64,000 bases of DNA from Sporosarcina ureae DSM 2281 (GTDB taxonomy: Bacteria; Bacillota; Bacilli; Bacillales_A; Planococcaceae): the NCBI RefSeq assembly GCF_000425545.1, contig NZ_AUDQ01000004.1, forward strand, positions 62,001 to 126,000, in the 5' to 3' direction. Positions 54,690 through 63,813 of this stretch are shown piece by piece; positions within the stretch are counted from its first letter, which is position 1, and every line of letters starts with the position of its first letter. Below the pieces are notes generated by a model. It saw only the letters and a program-made list of their open reading frames with translations. It had not been told where the DNA came from and did not search any database. The position numbers were made by a program, and so were the translations under genes.

Positions 54690-56072
54690 TCACTTTGTCA
54701 TTTCTGTTGCTTCTAGTAAGGAACGGGCTTTATTGGATGTCTCTTTATATTCTAATGAAGGAACAGAAGCTCCTACTATCCCCGCACCTGCCTGAACATA
54801 CGCTTTGCCTTCTTTTACGAGCATTGTACGGATTGTCAATGCGAAGTCGATATTACCGTTAAGACCAATATATCCGATAGCGCCTCCGTAAATCCCACGA
54901 TGTTGATCTTCCAGTTCATCAATCATGTCCATAGCGATTGGTTTCGGGGAACCCGTAACAGTTCCTGCTGGCATTGTCGCTTTCAGTGCATCCAGTGCAT
55001 GCAAACCTGGAGCAAGGTCACCTGTCACTTCGGAAACTAAGTGCATAACATGTTCATAGCGAACTGTTTCCAAGTAATTTGCAACTTCAATCGTTTCGGG
55101 ACGACAGATTTGTTGCAGTTCTTTCTTGCTTACTTCCAAAAGCATATCGTGTTCGGCCAGCTCTTTCGGATCATTGCGTAATTCGATTTCAAGCGCTTCA
55201 TCTTCCGCTTGATCTCGCCCTCTTCTGCGAGTGCCCGCAATTGGATTGGTTAATACTTTATCTCCGGTGACACGCACGAGACTTTCAGGTGACGTTCCGA
55301 TGACTGTATGATCTTCAAACTCCATGTAGTACATATATGGAGATGGATTGCGGCGACGCAGTTTACGATACAACGCAAACGGATCACCCGTAATATCTGC
55401 TTCAAAGCGACGTGATAGAACGACTTGTTCCGCCTGCCCTTCTTTAATCGCATCAATAACAATCTGGACACGACGCTCAAACTCTTCTTTGGAAATGGCA
55501 CAACGATAATCAGATAGAGAAACACTATCTTCTTTATCGACTGAACCATTAACAATCATATCCTCGATGGCGTCTAAGTCAGGCGCTTCGTATACTGGAT
55601 TGATTTCTGTATGCAGCAACGTCACTTCGTGTAATTGATGGTCATAGATCACGATAGTGTCGTAAATATTAAAGTAGACATCCGGCATCTGGAGGTCATC
55701 AGCTGTTCGTTGTTCACCATTTCTTGCTGCTCCATACCCTACATAACCAACCGCACCGCCTGTAAACGGGAATCCCGCATCTTCCGTAATACGCGGCATG
55801 AGACGCTTCAATAACGTATAGAGATCTCCTTCATGCGTATACGTCCTATTCGTTGAGTAGACGATCTCTTCTACTACACCATCCCGACCACGATACGCTT
55901 TTTGAGGATTCAGTCCAATAAATGAATAACGCCCAGACCCACCTGCTTGCGATGAGCTCTCCAACAGGAACTTATGATTCCCTTTCAATCTTCTAAATAT
56001 CAAAATGGGAGTTAAGGAATCTCCTTCAATCTTTCTCGTCGTGACCCGTAAGTTCTTCTGCTCTGTCATCAT
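54690..56072 (-). CDS. trpE: Anthranilate synthase component I
   Basis: Chorismate to anthranilate with glutamine or ammonia. 460 residues: N-terminal Trp-binding region with the LLES element (KFLLESSSQAGGSGRYSFIG) and the chorismate-binding core (TNPIAGTRRRG, LEVSKKEL, VTGSPKPIAMDMI, YGGAIGYIGLNGNIDFALTIRT, QAGAGIVGAS). ATG 56072 is best spaced from GAGGAG; the ATG at 56078 is too close. No trpG in the operon, so the glutaminase subunit probably comes from elsewhere, as with pabA in Bacillus. Confidence 0.96.
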   Translation of the reverse strand: MMTEQKNLRVTTRKIEGDSLTPILIFRRLKGNHKFLLESSSQAGGSGRYSFIGLNPQKAYRGRDGVVEEIVYSTNRTYTHEGDLYTLLKRLMPRITEDAGFPFTGGAVGYVGYGAARNGEQRTADDLQMPDVYFNIYDTIVIYDHQLHEVTLLHTEINPVYEAPDLDAIEDMIVNGSVDKEDSVSLSDYRCAISKEEFERRVQIVIDAIKEGQAEQVVLSRRFEADITGDPFALYRKLRRRNPSPYMYYMEFEDHTVIGTSPESLVRVTGDKVLTNPIAGTRRRGRDQAEDEALEIELRNDPKELAEHDMLLEVSKKELQQICRPETIEVANYLETVRYEHVMHLVSEVTGDLAPGLHALDALKATMPAGTVTGSPKPIAMDMIDELEDQHRGIYGGAIGYIGLNGNIDFALTIRTMLVKEGKAYVQAGAGIVGASVPSLEYKETSNKARSLLEATEMTK

Positions 56073-56122
56073 GTTCATTCTCCTCTGCTTTATGGACTGT
56101 CGTATAATTCATATGATTAAAT

Positions 56123-56457
56123 AGAAAAAGCCCTCTGCAAACAGAGCCAGTTAGCCTGTTGCAGAGGACGATTATATAACCGCGTTGCCACCTCAAATTG
56201 AAGTACCGAAGTACTCCCACTTTATGTGTTTTCACACTGCCCTTAACGCGGGCAAACGTCTGTTTTTCATCAAAACAGCTGCCATAAGTCCATTCACGAA
56301 CAATGTGTATCAGTTTTCACCAGCCACTGACTCTCTAGAAAGCACATGCGATCGCTACTCTTCTTATTCATATCTTTTCGCTATTCTCTTCTCTGCTAAC
56401 TCATCTCATCTACCGGGACGATTCCGCTATCGAAACCTTCTGTCCATCTAGTTATTA
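56123..56457 (-). promoter_or_regulatory. T-box riboswitch, tryptophan specificity
   Basis: Minus-strand leader of trpE contains the T-box AGGTGGCAACGCGG and a terminator stem CCTCTGCAAC.../TTTGCAGAGG followed by TTTTTC (56123-56167). In the specifier region I read GTGAATGGACTT, with TGG (Trp) in the usual position. Uncharged tRNA-Trp should permit read-through into trpEDCFBA. Confidence 0.92.
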
Positions 56458-56463
56458 TATTTA

Positions 56464-56492
56464 TCTTAATATGCAGAATCTTTAATGTCAAC
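56464..56492 (-). promoter_or_regulatory. SigA-type promoter of the trp operon
   Basis: TTGACA (56487-56492), 17-bp spacer, TAAGAT (56464-56469), directly upstream of the Trp T-box. Confidence 0.85.
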
Positions 56493-56509
56493 AATTTCTT
56501 ACGGGAAAA

Positions 56510-56520
56510 ATGCTATAATT
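56510..56520 (+). promoter_or_regulatory. Extended -10 element before the pseudouridine synthase gene
   Basis: ATGCTATAAT (TGn-TATAAT) on the plus strand, divergent from the trp promoter; the -35 is poor. Confidence 0.55.
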
Positions 56521-56554
56521 AGCTTATTGTAACGAGTGCGGAAGGAGAATCTTT

Positions 56555-57259
56555 ATGCGAATTAATAAATTTTTAAGTAGTGCAGGTATTGTATCCAGAC
56601 GGGGTGCAGATCAGTGGATTGCTGACGGTCGCGTGAAAATCAATGGTCAACTCGCGGAACTCGGCAGTAAAGTCGAATCAGGTGATCAAGTAGAAGTTGA
56701 CGGCAAGCTAGTCGAACAAGAAGAACAGTTAGTATATATCGCGCTTAATAAACCAGTAGGAATCACTAGTACAACAGAACGCCATATAGAAGGTAATGTG
56801 GTGGACTTTGTTAATCACCCATTGCGAATCTTCCACATTGGACGTTTAGACAAAGATTCTGATGGCTTATTACTATTAACGAACGACGGTGACATCGTCA
56901 ATGAAATCCTACGGGAAGAACATGGACATGAAAAAGAATACATCGTGACAGTGGATAGTCCCCTAACCGCTTCGTTTATTTCACAGATGGAAAAAGGGGT
57001 GAAGATTCTTGATACTGTCACAAAACCTTGTACGGTAACAAAACTCGGCCCTAAAACCTTTTCTATTATATTGACACAAGGTTTAAATCGTCAAATCCGC
57101 AGAATGTGTGCAGCGCTCGGCTATCACATACGTCGCTTGCAGCGTGTTCGGATACTTACTATTGAATTGGGTGATCTTCCAATTGGTGAATGGCGTGAAC
57201 TAACAGATGCAGAGCGTAATAAGCTATTCAAAACACTTCATTACAAACCGAAAAGATGA
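56555..57259 (+). CDS. rluF: RsuA/RluF-family rRNA pseudouridine synthase
   Basis: 234 residues: N-terminal S4 RNA-binding domain (MRINKFLSSAGIVSRRGADQ, 1-60) and catalytic domain with Asp in HIGRLDKDSDGLLLLTNDGD (about 96-115), KEYIV and QGLNRQIRRMCAALGY. The combination and the LYIALNKPVGITSTTER stretch fit RluF-like enzymes acting on 23S rRNA; RsuA/RluB cannot be fully excluded. Monocistronic, divergent from trp. Confidence 0.85.
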   Translation: MRINKFLSSAGIVSRRGADQWIADGRVKINGQLAELGSKVESGDQVEVDGKLVEQEEQLVYIALNKPVGITSTTERHIEGNVVDFVNHPLRIFHIGRLDKDSDGLLLLTNDGDIVNEILREEHGHEKEYIVTVDSPLTASFISQMEKGVKILDTVTKPCTVTKLGPKTFSIILTQGLNRQIRRMCAALGYHIRRLQRVRILTIELGDLPIGEWRELTDAERNKLFKTLHYKPKR

Positions 57260-57300
57260 AAAAATCATGAAGGCTTTACAAAGCTTTCATGATTTTTTTG
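57259..57300 (+). terminator. Intrinsic terminator after rluF
   Basis: AAATCATGAAGGCTT / AAGCTTTCATGATTT stem (one mismatch) then TTTTTTTG. The gap 57300-57515 holds a possible promoter (next entry) and nothing else visible. Confidence 0.9.
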
Positions 57301-57363
57301 TTATGTAATGCTCTCCTATTCCTACACTTCTAATAACCTATATATTTTTTCTTCAATAACTAG

Positions 57364-57391
57364 TTCAAAACTCTCTCATTCATGTTATAAT
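57364..57391 (+). promoter_or_regulatory. Possible promoter of the PAS-GGDEF-EAL gene
   Basis: TTCAAA (57364-57369), 16-bp spacer, TATAAT (57386-57391). It implies a 5' UTR of about 115 nt, in which I see no recognised riboswitch. Confidence 0.45.
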
Positions 57392-57515
57392 CAGACAGAT
57401 TAAATCTATTCTTCAATCTATTAGACATTTTTATATAATTTCATAACTTTTATACTTTCAAAGCAAGGACTATTCTACTTCCCCATAACGATTTCTAAAG
57501 AAAGGATGTGCCTTT

Positions 57516-59927
57516 ATGCCGTTACATGCTCCTAGTATTTCTTCACACCTATCTACACTACTTGATGAAAAGTTTTGCATATCACTTATCGACTTAAGCG
57601 GTCATCTCACCTATGTAAACCAGAATTTTTGCGTGCTGACAGGTTATAGCGAAGATGAGCTAATAGGTAGAACATGGGGGAAGTTAAATAGAGAATTCTC
57701 TATTGAAGAGACGCTTTATATACTTAAAAGGCATTTTGTACATGAAACCGTCTATCAAGAAGCCATACAAATTCACTCTAAGTCTGGTTCAGTACACTGG
57801 CTAGATATCGCCATTGTACCTATTTATGATACGATCGGAGACTTAACGGGTTATCTCTCACTCGACATTGATGTAACCGGCTCAAAAATGGTCTCAAACG
57901 AGTATGCCAAAACACGTATTGACCTGCAGAATTTTAAATATGCACTGGATGAATCAGCAGTAGTTGTCATCACCAATCCAAAAGGCGTAATTACGTATGT
58001 CAATAATCGCTTCTGTACCCTTTCGGAATATTCGCGTCAAGAACTGATCGGCAAGACACATCGGGTAGTCAACTCAGGTACACATCCTAAAAGTTTTTTC
58101 GCAGATATGTGGAATACGATTCAGTCTGGTCAAGTATGGAGAGACGTGATCCGTAATAAGTCTAAGTCTGGAAATTTTTATTGGGTCCATACTACTATCG
58201 TTCCGTTTATCGGTTCAGATGGGAAGCCGTTCCAATATATTTCCATAAGACAGGATGTAACATCTCAGATGGAAGCGGAAAAATCATTAGAATTGGCATT
58301 AAAAAATGATTTTTCTACGACTGTGAAAAATCTCCAAAATGCTATTTTTAAATATTCCTTGGACGAAAACGATCAAATTCATATTACGTTACTAGAAGGA
58401 AAAGTTGCCGAACAACTTGGAATCACTGCGGATACACTTAATCAGCTCGCATCGAATAAAGGCTTCACATTGTCTACATTTAAGCGACAGCTTCTTGGTG
58501 CACTACTTGGTCGTGTAGGGCAGTTCGAAATTGACTATCAATCAAGAACTTTTCTAGTTTACCTCTCTCCTATTTTTGAAGGTGAAAATGTTGTCGAAGT
58601 TGTTGGTACCGCCAGTGATATCACAGATCGTAAAGAAGCTGAACGTTTAGTCGAACATATGGCATTTCACGACCATCTAACTGGATTGCCAAATAGAAGG
58701 TTACTGAAGCAGACAGTAGAAGACTTGATTGAGACCCGTTTAAACAACCGGGAACCTTTCGCTCTGCTTTATATGGATTTGGATCGTTTTAAAAATATTA
58801 ATGATTCCATGGGTCATTATGTAGGTGATCAATTGCTTAAAGCGGTTGGTGCAAGATTACAAACGCTCGTTAGGCAAAATGACTTGGTTGGCCGACTTAG
58901 CGGAGACGAGTTTCTTATTCTGTGTTCTTCTACGACCAAACAAGGTGCACAAATGGTCGCCAAACGAATTGTCGATGAAGTATCAAAATCATTCCTCATC
59001 GATTACTTGGAAATATTTATCGCTCCAAGCATCGGTATCAGCATGTTCCCAGACGATGGTGCACAGTACGATACGCTTCTTCGTAATGCGGACTCTGCTA
59101 TGTATTTAGCAAAACAATCAGGTAAAAGCACGTATCAATTTTTCACTGAAGAACTTTATAAAGACTTAATGGAACGAACTTTAATTGAGATGGAATTGCG
59201 TCAAGTACTTCACAAAGAGGAATTATCTCTACATTACCAGCCGCAATATGAATTTAATACAGGAAATATGATTGGCGTAGAAGCTTTGGTACGCTGGCAA
59301 CATCCTTCCCGAGGCATGATTCCACCCGGGCAATTCATACCGATAGCAGAAGAAACTGGAATGATACTTGCCATTGGTTTGTGGGTGCTAGAAACTGCTT
59401 GTAGACAGGCGAAAGAGTGGCAAGACTTGGGCCACACTTCATTATTAATGAGCGTCAACGTCTCCTTACGTCAGTTTAAAAGTAGTAGTTTTGTGACCGA
59501 TGTCAAAGACACACTACATAAAACCGGTCTGCTACCACACTATTTGAATATCGAAATTACAGAAAGTATGACCTCTGACGTGGACTATTGCCAAAACATT
59601 TTACAAGAACTTCGTGAGATCGGCATTAAAATTAGTATTGATGATTTCGGAACAGGTTATTCCTCATTAAGTTATTTAACTAAGTTTCCTCTAACTCACC
59701 TTAAGATCGATCAATCTTTTGTTAGAGAACTGAATTCAAATTCGGTTATTGTCAAAGCTATTATTGACTTGGCTAAGAACTTACACTTACGAGTGATTGC
59801 TGAAGGGGTTGAGACTCACGAACAGGCCGAATTTCTCAAGAAGCTTGATTGTGATGAAGCACAAGGTTTTTTGTATTCTAGACCCGTGCCTCCCAACGAA
59901 CTTTTACAGTTATTTACTACTATATAA
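57516..59927 (+). CDS. PAS-PAS-PAS-GGDEF-EAL cyclic-di-GMP protein
   Basis: 803 residues, no membrane segment. PAS1 (about 12-120, [20 protein letters not shown]), PAS2 (about 145-250, [20 protein letters not shown]), a third PAS-like region (about 262-368), GGDEF (about 375-535) and EAL (about 545-800). The A-site reads SGDEF with an RxxD I-site (RQND) five residues before it. The EAL domain has [31 protein letters not shown] and [11 protein letters not shown], so phosphodiesterase activity is expected; cyclase activity is less sure because of the first Ser. PAS ligands are unknown. Confidence 0.92.
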   Translation: MPLHAPSISSHLSTLLDEKFCISLIDLSGHLTYVNQNFCVLTGYSEDELIGRTWGKLNREFSIEETLYILKRHFVHETVYQEAIQIHSKSGSVHWLDIAIVPIYDTIGDLTGYLSLDIDVTGSKMVSNEYAKTRIDLQNFKYALDESAVVVITNPKGVITYVNNRFCTLSEYSRQELIGKTHRVVNSGTHPKSFFADMWNTIQSGQVWRDVIRNKSKSGNFYWVHTTIVPFIGSDGKPFQYISIRQDVTSQMEAEKSLELALKNDFSTTVKNLQNAIFKYSLDENDQIHITLLEGKVAEQLGITADTLNQLASNKGFTLSTFKRQLLGALLGRVGQFEIDYQSRTFLVYLSPIFEGENVVEVVGTASDITDRKEAERLVEHMAFHDHLTGLPNRRLLKQTVEDLIETRLNNREPFALLYMDLDRFKNINDSMGHYVGDQLLKAVGARLQTLVRQNDLVGRLSGDEFLILCSSTTKQGAQMVAKRIVDEVSKSFLIDYLEIFIAPSIGISMFPDDGAQYDTLLRNADSAMYLAKQSGKSTYQFFTEELYKDLMERTLIEMELRQVLHKEELSLHYQPQYEFNTGNMIGVEALVRWQHPSRGMIPPGQFIPIAEETGMILAIGLWVLETACRQAKEWQDLGHTSLLMSVNVSLRQFKSSSFVTDVKDTLHKTGLLPHYLNIEITESMTSDVDYCQNILQELREIGIKISIDDFGTGYSSLSYLTKFPLTHLKIDQSFVRELNSNSVIVKAIIDLAKNLHLRVIAEGVETHEQAEFLKKLDCDEAQGFLYSRPVPPNELLQLFTTI

Positions 59928-59937
59928 CTGTAATAGG

Positions 59938-59965
59938 TAGCCAGCAGACGAACGTCTGCTGGCTA
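59938..59965 (+). terminator. Hairpin after the GGDEF-EAL gene
   Basis: Perfect 13-bp stem TAGCCAGCAGACG / CGTCTGCTGGCTA with a 2-nt spacer, followed by TTACTATTATAT. A T run is nearly absent, so termination is probable but not certain. The 148 bp to the next gene show no other feature. Confidence 0.7.
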
Positions 59966-60113
59966 TTACTATTATATGTGATTGCCAATGAATTACTATT
60001 TCATCGAGATAATACTAGAAACATTATTCTTCCTATTAATTTTGTGCTATAGTTTTCTTTATATTTCAATTTTTTCGACATACATAGATAACTATTTACA
60101 GGGAGAGATGTGA

Positions 60114-61415
60114 ATGGGCACTACACAAATGCGGTATTCAATTACCGCGTTAGCCGGATTTCAATGGCTATTCTTTATGTTCGCTAATACAGTTGTTATC
60201 CCTATTTCGGTCGGTACTGCTTTTGAGCTTGAGCAGATTGAAATCGTTTCAGCCATACAACGCTCATTTATCTTTACGGGAATCGCTTGTTTACTTCAAG
60301 GAGCACTTGGACACCGATTGGCATTAATGGAAGGTCAGTCAGGTTTGTGGTGGGGTGTTGTACTCAGCTTGGCCGGAACTGCGAGCGCCATGGGCTTAAG
60401 TTTAGCTACAGTTGGAGGCAGTATTGCAATAGGCGCCATGATTTCTGGTGTACTGGTTGCTACTCTCGGTATGCTCGGTATGGGTGAAATTCTTAAAAAG
60501 TGGTTTACACCTACTGTCATGTTCGTGTTTTTACTACTGTTGGCTAATCAGTTGATTACTATCTTCTTAAAGGGAATGATTGGTCTCAATGACGGTGAAT
60601 TCATCAGTCTATCGAAGACTATATTCTCATTCGCTCTAGCGGGTCTGACAATTTTGGTTCATGTGAAAGGAAAAGGAATCATCAGCAGCTTGAACTTACT
60701 CATCGGAATGACAGTCGGTTGGATTAGTGCTGTGCTGATTTTTCCGCAAGCAGCCACTGAAACAATTAAAACTACGCCATTTATTCAATGGTTTCCTTGG
60801 GGGGAGCCGACACTTGAAATCGGTATCGTGTTTACAGTCGTCATTACAGGTTTATTGAATACAACGAACACAATTGCTACTCTAAAAGGCGCAGAAGATA
60901 TATATGAAAAAGAAACTACTAAAAGTCAGTATAAAACTTCGTTCCTTATAACAGGGGGATTGAATGTCGGTGCAGGTGCGCTAGGCCTCGTTCCGTATGC
61001 ACCTTATGCTTCATCTATCGGTTTTCTTCAGTCCAGCGGAATAAAGGACAGAGCTCCCTTCTTTATCGGTTCACTACTGTTCATAATCCTTGGGCTCGTA
61101 CCGTCATTAAGTGCGTTTTTTTCCACTATTCCTCAAAGCGTCGGAAACACGGTATTATTTGTAGCCTATTTACAGTTATTCCGGTCTGCCTTGCGCAATG
61201 TGGAAGGATTAACTTTCGAACCTAAAACTATTTACCGAGTCGCATTACCTGCACTTCTCGGGTTATCGATTATGACTTTGCCAGCCACAGTGTTTTCTTC
61301 ACTCCCGGAGCTAGTTCAACCTCTATTATCAAGCGGGTTGTTAGTAGGGATCTTAGCTGCACTCTTGATGGAATTCATATTCTGGATAGGAAAGCGATTC
61401 AGTTATTCTGCATGA
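60114..61415 (+). CDS. NCS2-family uracil/purine permease (YwdJ-like)
   Basis: 433 residues, about 12-14 hydrophobic segments. NCS2 features: the early VVIPISVGTAF segment, a TM3-like LMEGQSGLWWG, the substrate-site-like NTTNTIATLKGAEDIYE and ITGGLNVGAGALGLVPYAPYASSIGFLQSSGIKDR. GGGAGAG precedes the ATG. Probably a nucleobase:H+ symporter; the precise base is not decidable here. Monocistronic. Confidence 0.85.
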   Translation: MGTTQMRYSITALAGFQWLFFMFANTVVIPISVGTAFELEQIEIVSAIQRSFIFTGIACLLQGALGHRLALMEGQSGLWWGVVLSLAGTASAMGLSLATVGGSIAIGAMISGVLVATLGMLGMGEILKKWFTPTVMFVFLLLLANQLITIFLKGMIGLNDGEFISLSKTIFSFALAGLTILVHVKGKGIISSLNLLIGMTVGWISAVLIFPQAATETIKTTPFIQWFPWGEPTLEIGIVFTVVITGLLNTTNTIATLKGAEDIYEKETTKSQYKTSFLITGGLNVGAGALGLVPYAPYASSIGFLQSSGIKDRAPFFIGSLLFIILGLVPSLSAFFSTIPQSVGNTVLFVAYLQLFRSALRNVEGLTFEPKTIYRVALPALLGLSIMTLPATVFSSLPELVQPLLSSGLLVGILAALLMEFIFWIGKRFSYSA

Positions 61416-61423
61416 ATATAAAT

Positions 61424-61456
61424 ACAGCCCTGATCTATAGGATCAGGGCTGTTTGT
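61424..61456. terminator. Bidirectional terminator after the NCS2 permease
   Basis: ACAGCCCTGATC / GATCAGGGCTGT perfect 12-bp stem with a 5-nt loop. It overlaps the 3' end of the convergent methyltransferase gene. Confidence 0.85.
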
Positions 61457-62054
61457 ACGTATAGACTAAGAAGCGCTCTGCTTTGTCATGGATTTGCAAA
61501 TGTGCAATCGGTATCTCCGCTACTTTCTCAAATAATGGGTGATGATGCAAGAAATAAACGTATTCATCAGTCGGATAATATAGAATGATTTCCAATGTGC
61601 GGGGGGAGTTTTCTGCTGACTTTAGAATCCGTTGAACTACAGATCGAAAAATGTCCAAAGAAAATGGATTAAAGAAGTAGAACGTCACGGCATCTGCAGG
61701 AATGATGTAACTCTCCGCTATACAGCATTCAAATGAAATAGATCCAGGTCTCTTCGGAAAGGCTTGTCGATAATCCAATAAGTTAGTCATTGCATTTTGA
61801 TGTAACACACTATTCATTTCTATACCTATTGTGTCCAGACAAAAAAGATGATTTACATAAAAAGGAACTCTTCCTTTTCCGCAGCCAAAGTCAATCAAGC
61901 TCCCCTCTTTTAGGAGGTCATGTTCGCCAAATAAATAATTTAGCATCTCGTAAGGTGTCGCTTCATAACGATTATAATGAGATGATTGATGAATCCACTC
62001 TCTAACACCCTGGGTTTTGATGTGCAAGCGTTTATCCATAGATTGCTCTGGCAC
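61443..62054 (-). CDS. Class I SAM-dependent methyltransferase, unknown substrate
   Basis: 203 residues. Motif I is LIDFGCGKGRVPFYV (about 53-67), followed by the acidic IGIEMN and the motif-IV-like FYFFNPFSLDIF (about 125-136). The N-terminal SSHYNRYEATPYEMLNYLF recurs in a Firmicute methyltransferase group. Substrate not recognisable. Stands 50 bp upstream of the split cyclase gene in the same direction. Confidence 0.75.
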   Translation of the reverse strand: MPEQSMDKRLHIKTQGVREWIHQSSHYNRYEATPYEMLNYLFGEHDLLKEGSLIDFGCGKGRVPFYVNHLFCLDTIGIEMNSVLHQNAMTNLLDYRQAFPKRPGSISFECCIAESYIIPADAVTFYFFNPFSLDIFRSVVQRILKSAENSPRTLEIILYYPTDEYVYFLHHHPLFEKVAEIPIAHLQIHDKAERFLVYTYKQP

Positions 62055-62088
62055 TTCTCCATCTCCTTTCTGTTAATCTACTACTAAA

Positions 62089-62119
62089 GAAAACCCCGGC
62101 ATATTACTTCTGCCGAGGT
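62089..62119 (-). terminator. Intrinsic terminator overlapping the end of the GGDEF ORF
   Basis: ACCTCGGCA / TGCCGGGGT stem (one T-G pair) then TTTTC on the minus strand; the TAA stop lies in the loop. Confidence 0.8.
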
Positions 62120-62697
62120 TCATCAGAAACAACGATGGTCTTATTACGTCCTGTACGTTTTGCTTCATACAGACTTTGATCGGCTAATTCGATAAGTCGC
62201 GCCGGGTGGTTTGCGTGAAGTGGATAAGCACCTACTCCAGATGAAATTGTAATGACTTCACCGCAAGGACTGACTGTGTCCTCCATTTTTTCACGAAGGC
62301 GTTCTGCTGTCAGGTAAGCAGTTACTTTATCCGATTTCGGTAATAAGATGACAAATTCTTCTCCACCGTAGCGGCAACATATATCTTGCTTGCGAACTGT
62401 TCGTTGCATCCAATCTGCCAAGTAGATCAGAACTTCATCGCCGACTGCATGACCATAGCGATCATTGACACGTTTAAACTTGTCTATATCAAAAATAATT
62501 AGAGCAAATGGTGTTCCATCGTCCACCCATTGCTTCATGTAACTATCCATCATTCGACGATTTGTTAGTTTCGTCAACGGATCGATCGTTGATTGGTGAA
62601 TGAAATAGTTCATCTCATTTTTGAAGTAATCCAAACTATGTACCATAGCTCCTTTTAATTGTTTAGCTTCATAGTACCAGTCAGAGATGGCTTCCAT
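62104..62697 (-). CDS. Diguanylate cyclase (GGDEF) portion of a split dCache-GGDEF gene
   Basis: 197 residues as an ORF. GGDEF domain: DPLTKLTNRRMMD (start signature), FDIDKFKRVNDRYGHAVGDE, I-site RKQD, active site CRYGGEEFVILLP. All catalytic residues are intact, so it should make cyclic-di-GMP. But the first residues (MEAISDWYYEAKQLKGAMVH) look like a linker helix, not a start, the ATG lacks a ribosome-binding site, and the upstream sensor ORF runs 43 bp into it in another frame. Most likely the second half of one gene. Confidence 0.85.
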   Translation of the reverse strand: MEAISDWYYEAKQLKGAMVHSLDYFKNEMNYFIHQSTIDPLTKLTNRRMMDSYMKQWVDDGTPFALIIFDIDKFKRVNDRYGHAVGDEVLIYLADWMQRTVRKQDICCRYGGEEFVILLPKSDKVTAYLTAERLREKMEDTVSPCGEVITISSGVGAYPLHANHPARLIELADQSLYEAKRTGRNKTIVVSDEPRQK

Positions 62698-63674
62698 TTT
62701 TCTTTTTGATCAGACTCTACACTGTTTTCCGTATAATATGCCAATTTTTGAAGTGGCAGAGCAATCTTTCTCGACAGATACCTAACCAAGAAGAACGAAA
62801 GAAGTAGTAACGGGAGAGACTTTAACGCCATCTCCAGCACCATTTCTTTTGCGGGAGCAACAGAAATATCTAGTTGTCTTTGTACTACGATTCCCCATTC
62901 AGCAATGGGTACATAGGCATATCCCGCCAACATAGGTATTCCCTTTGTGTTAATTAGCTGTTTATGGCCGCTTTCCCCTGTAATTAATTTTTGGACCACC
63001 GGGTTGCTCGAGACATCCTCTTTCAAACGTTCTTTTTCTTGATGATAAATTAGTTTCCCTGCATAGTCTACTACATAAACATACGAACCATTTTCATAGT
63101 AATGGTTCCCTAGGAGCTTCTCTAATATATTAGGCTGATCGAGATAAATGGCTCCTCCCAAAAACCCTTTATACTCACCGTTTTCAAAAAGTGGAACACT
63201 AATAAATATAATTGGTTCTCCTTCAATTCCAACATAAGGGTGAGAGATTATTTTCCTCTTTTCCTTAATAGCTTGCATTGCTCCAATCGATGTCAACTCT
63301 TCCCCAACCAACTCACGGCTCGGAGAGGATGCACCTAGTATGACACCTTCTGTAGAGGCGACCGCAACAGAATCAAATGTATTCGTTTCTGTTCTAATCC
63401 GCTCGGCTAACGCATTCATTTGTGTTTGTGAGGAAGGGTCATCAAGGAGAGATAGGACTACTTCCGCATTAACTTCTAATGTGTTTAATATTTCCCGTAA
63501 ATAAGTATCTGTAGTGGACGTCAACTTTTGGACATATGCGTAGTTAGCTTCTAGAGTAGAATGTATTAATGATTGTTTATGCACTTGATATGCCACCGTA
63601 GTACTCGTTAGAAAGGTCAGCGCAATTGCCAGTATTGCCACGACTTGAATTAAGTTCTTCAAGGACCATCTCAT
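62655..63674 (-). CDS. dCache sensor portion of a split diguanylate cyclase
   Basis: About 339 residues: TM1 (about 9-26, VVAILAIALTFLTSTTVAY), extracellular dCache_1 sensor (about 30-275: FDSVAVASTEGVILGASSP, YKGFLGGAIYLD, YVYVVDYAGKLIYHQ, GYAYVPIAEWGIVVQR), TM2 (about 283-300) and the start of a HAMP-like linker (ALPLQKLAYYTENSV). It then derails after SDQKEK into WKPSLTGTMKLNN and stops. Restoring one A in the A-tract at 62697-62707 joins it to the GGDEF ORF. Start 63674 or 63686 (AAGGAG too close to the latter). Confidence 0.8.
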   Translation of the reverse strand: MRWSLKNLIQVVAILAIALTFLTSTTVAYQVHKQSLIHSTLEANYAYVQKLTSTTDTYLREILNTLEVNAEVVLSLLDDPSSQTQMNALAERIRTETNTFDSVAVASTEGVILGASSPSRELVGEELTSIGAMQAIKEKRKIISHPYVGIEGEPIIFISVPLFENGEYKGFLGGAIYLDQPNILEKLLGNHYYENGSYVYVVDYAGKLIYHQEKERLKEDVSSNPVVQKLITGESGHKQLINTKGIPMLAGYAYVPIAEWGIVVQRQLDISVAPAKEMVLEMALKSLPLLLLSFFLVRYLSRKIALPLQKLAYYTENSVESDQKEKWKPSLTGTMKLNN

Positions 63675-63813
63675 CTGTTTCCCCATTCTCCTTTTCCCTG
63701 TGGTTCTATCCTCCTATTATATCATAGAGCAAAGAGATTTTATGAGACTTTTTCAATATTCAATACAGAATATACCAATATTTTAAATGTGTTCTCACCT
63801 TGATTAACATTTT

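Noticed and set aside
56185..56451. Plus-strand 88-codon frame within the trp leader
   Set aside because: It is the antisense of the T-box riboswitch.
62655..62697. Normal overlap of two independent cyclase genes
   Set aside because: The downstream ATG has no ribosome-binding site, both ends read as one continuous linker after a one-base correction, and a lone cytosolic start inside a linker helix is unlikely.
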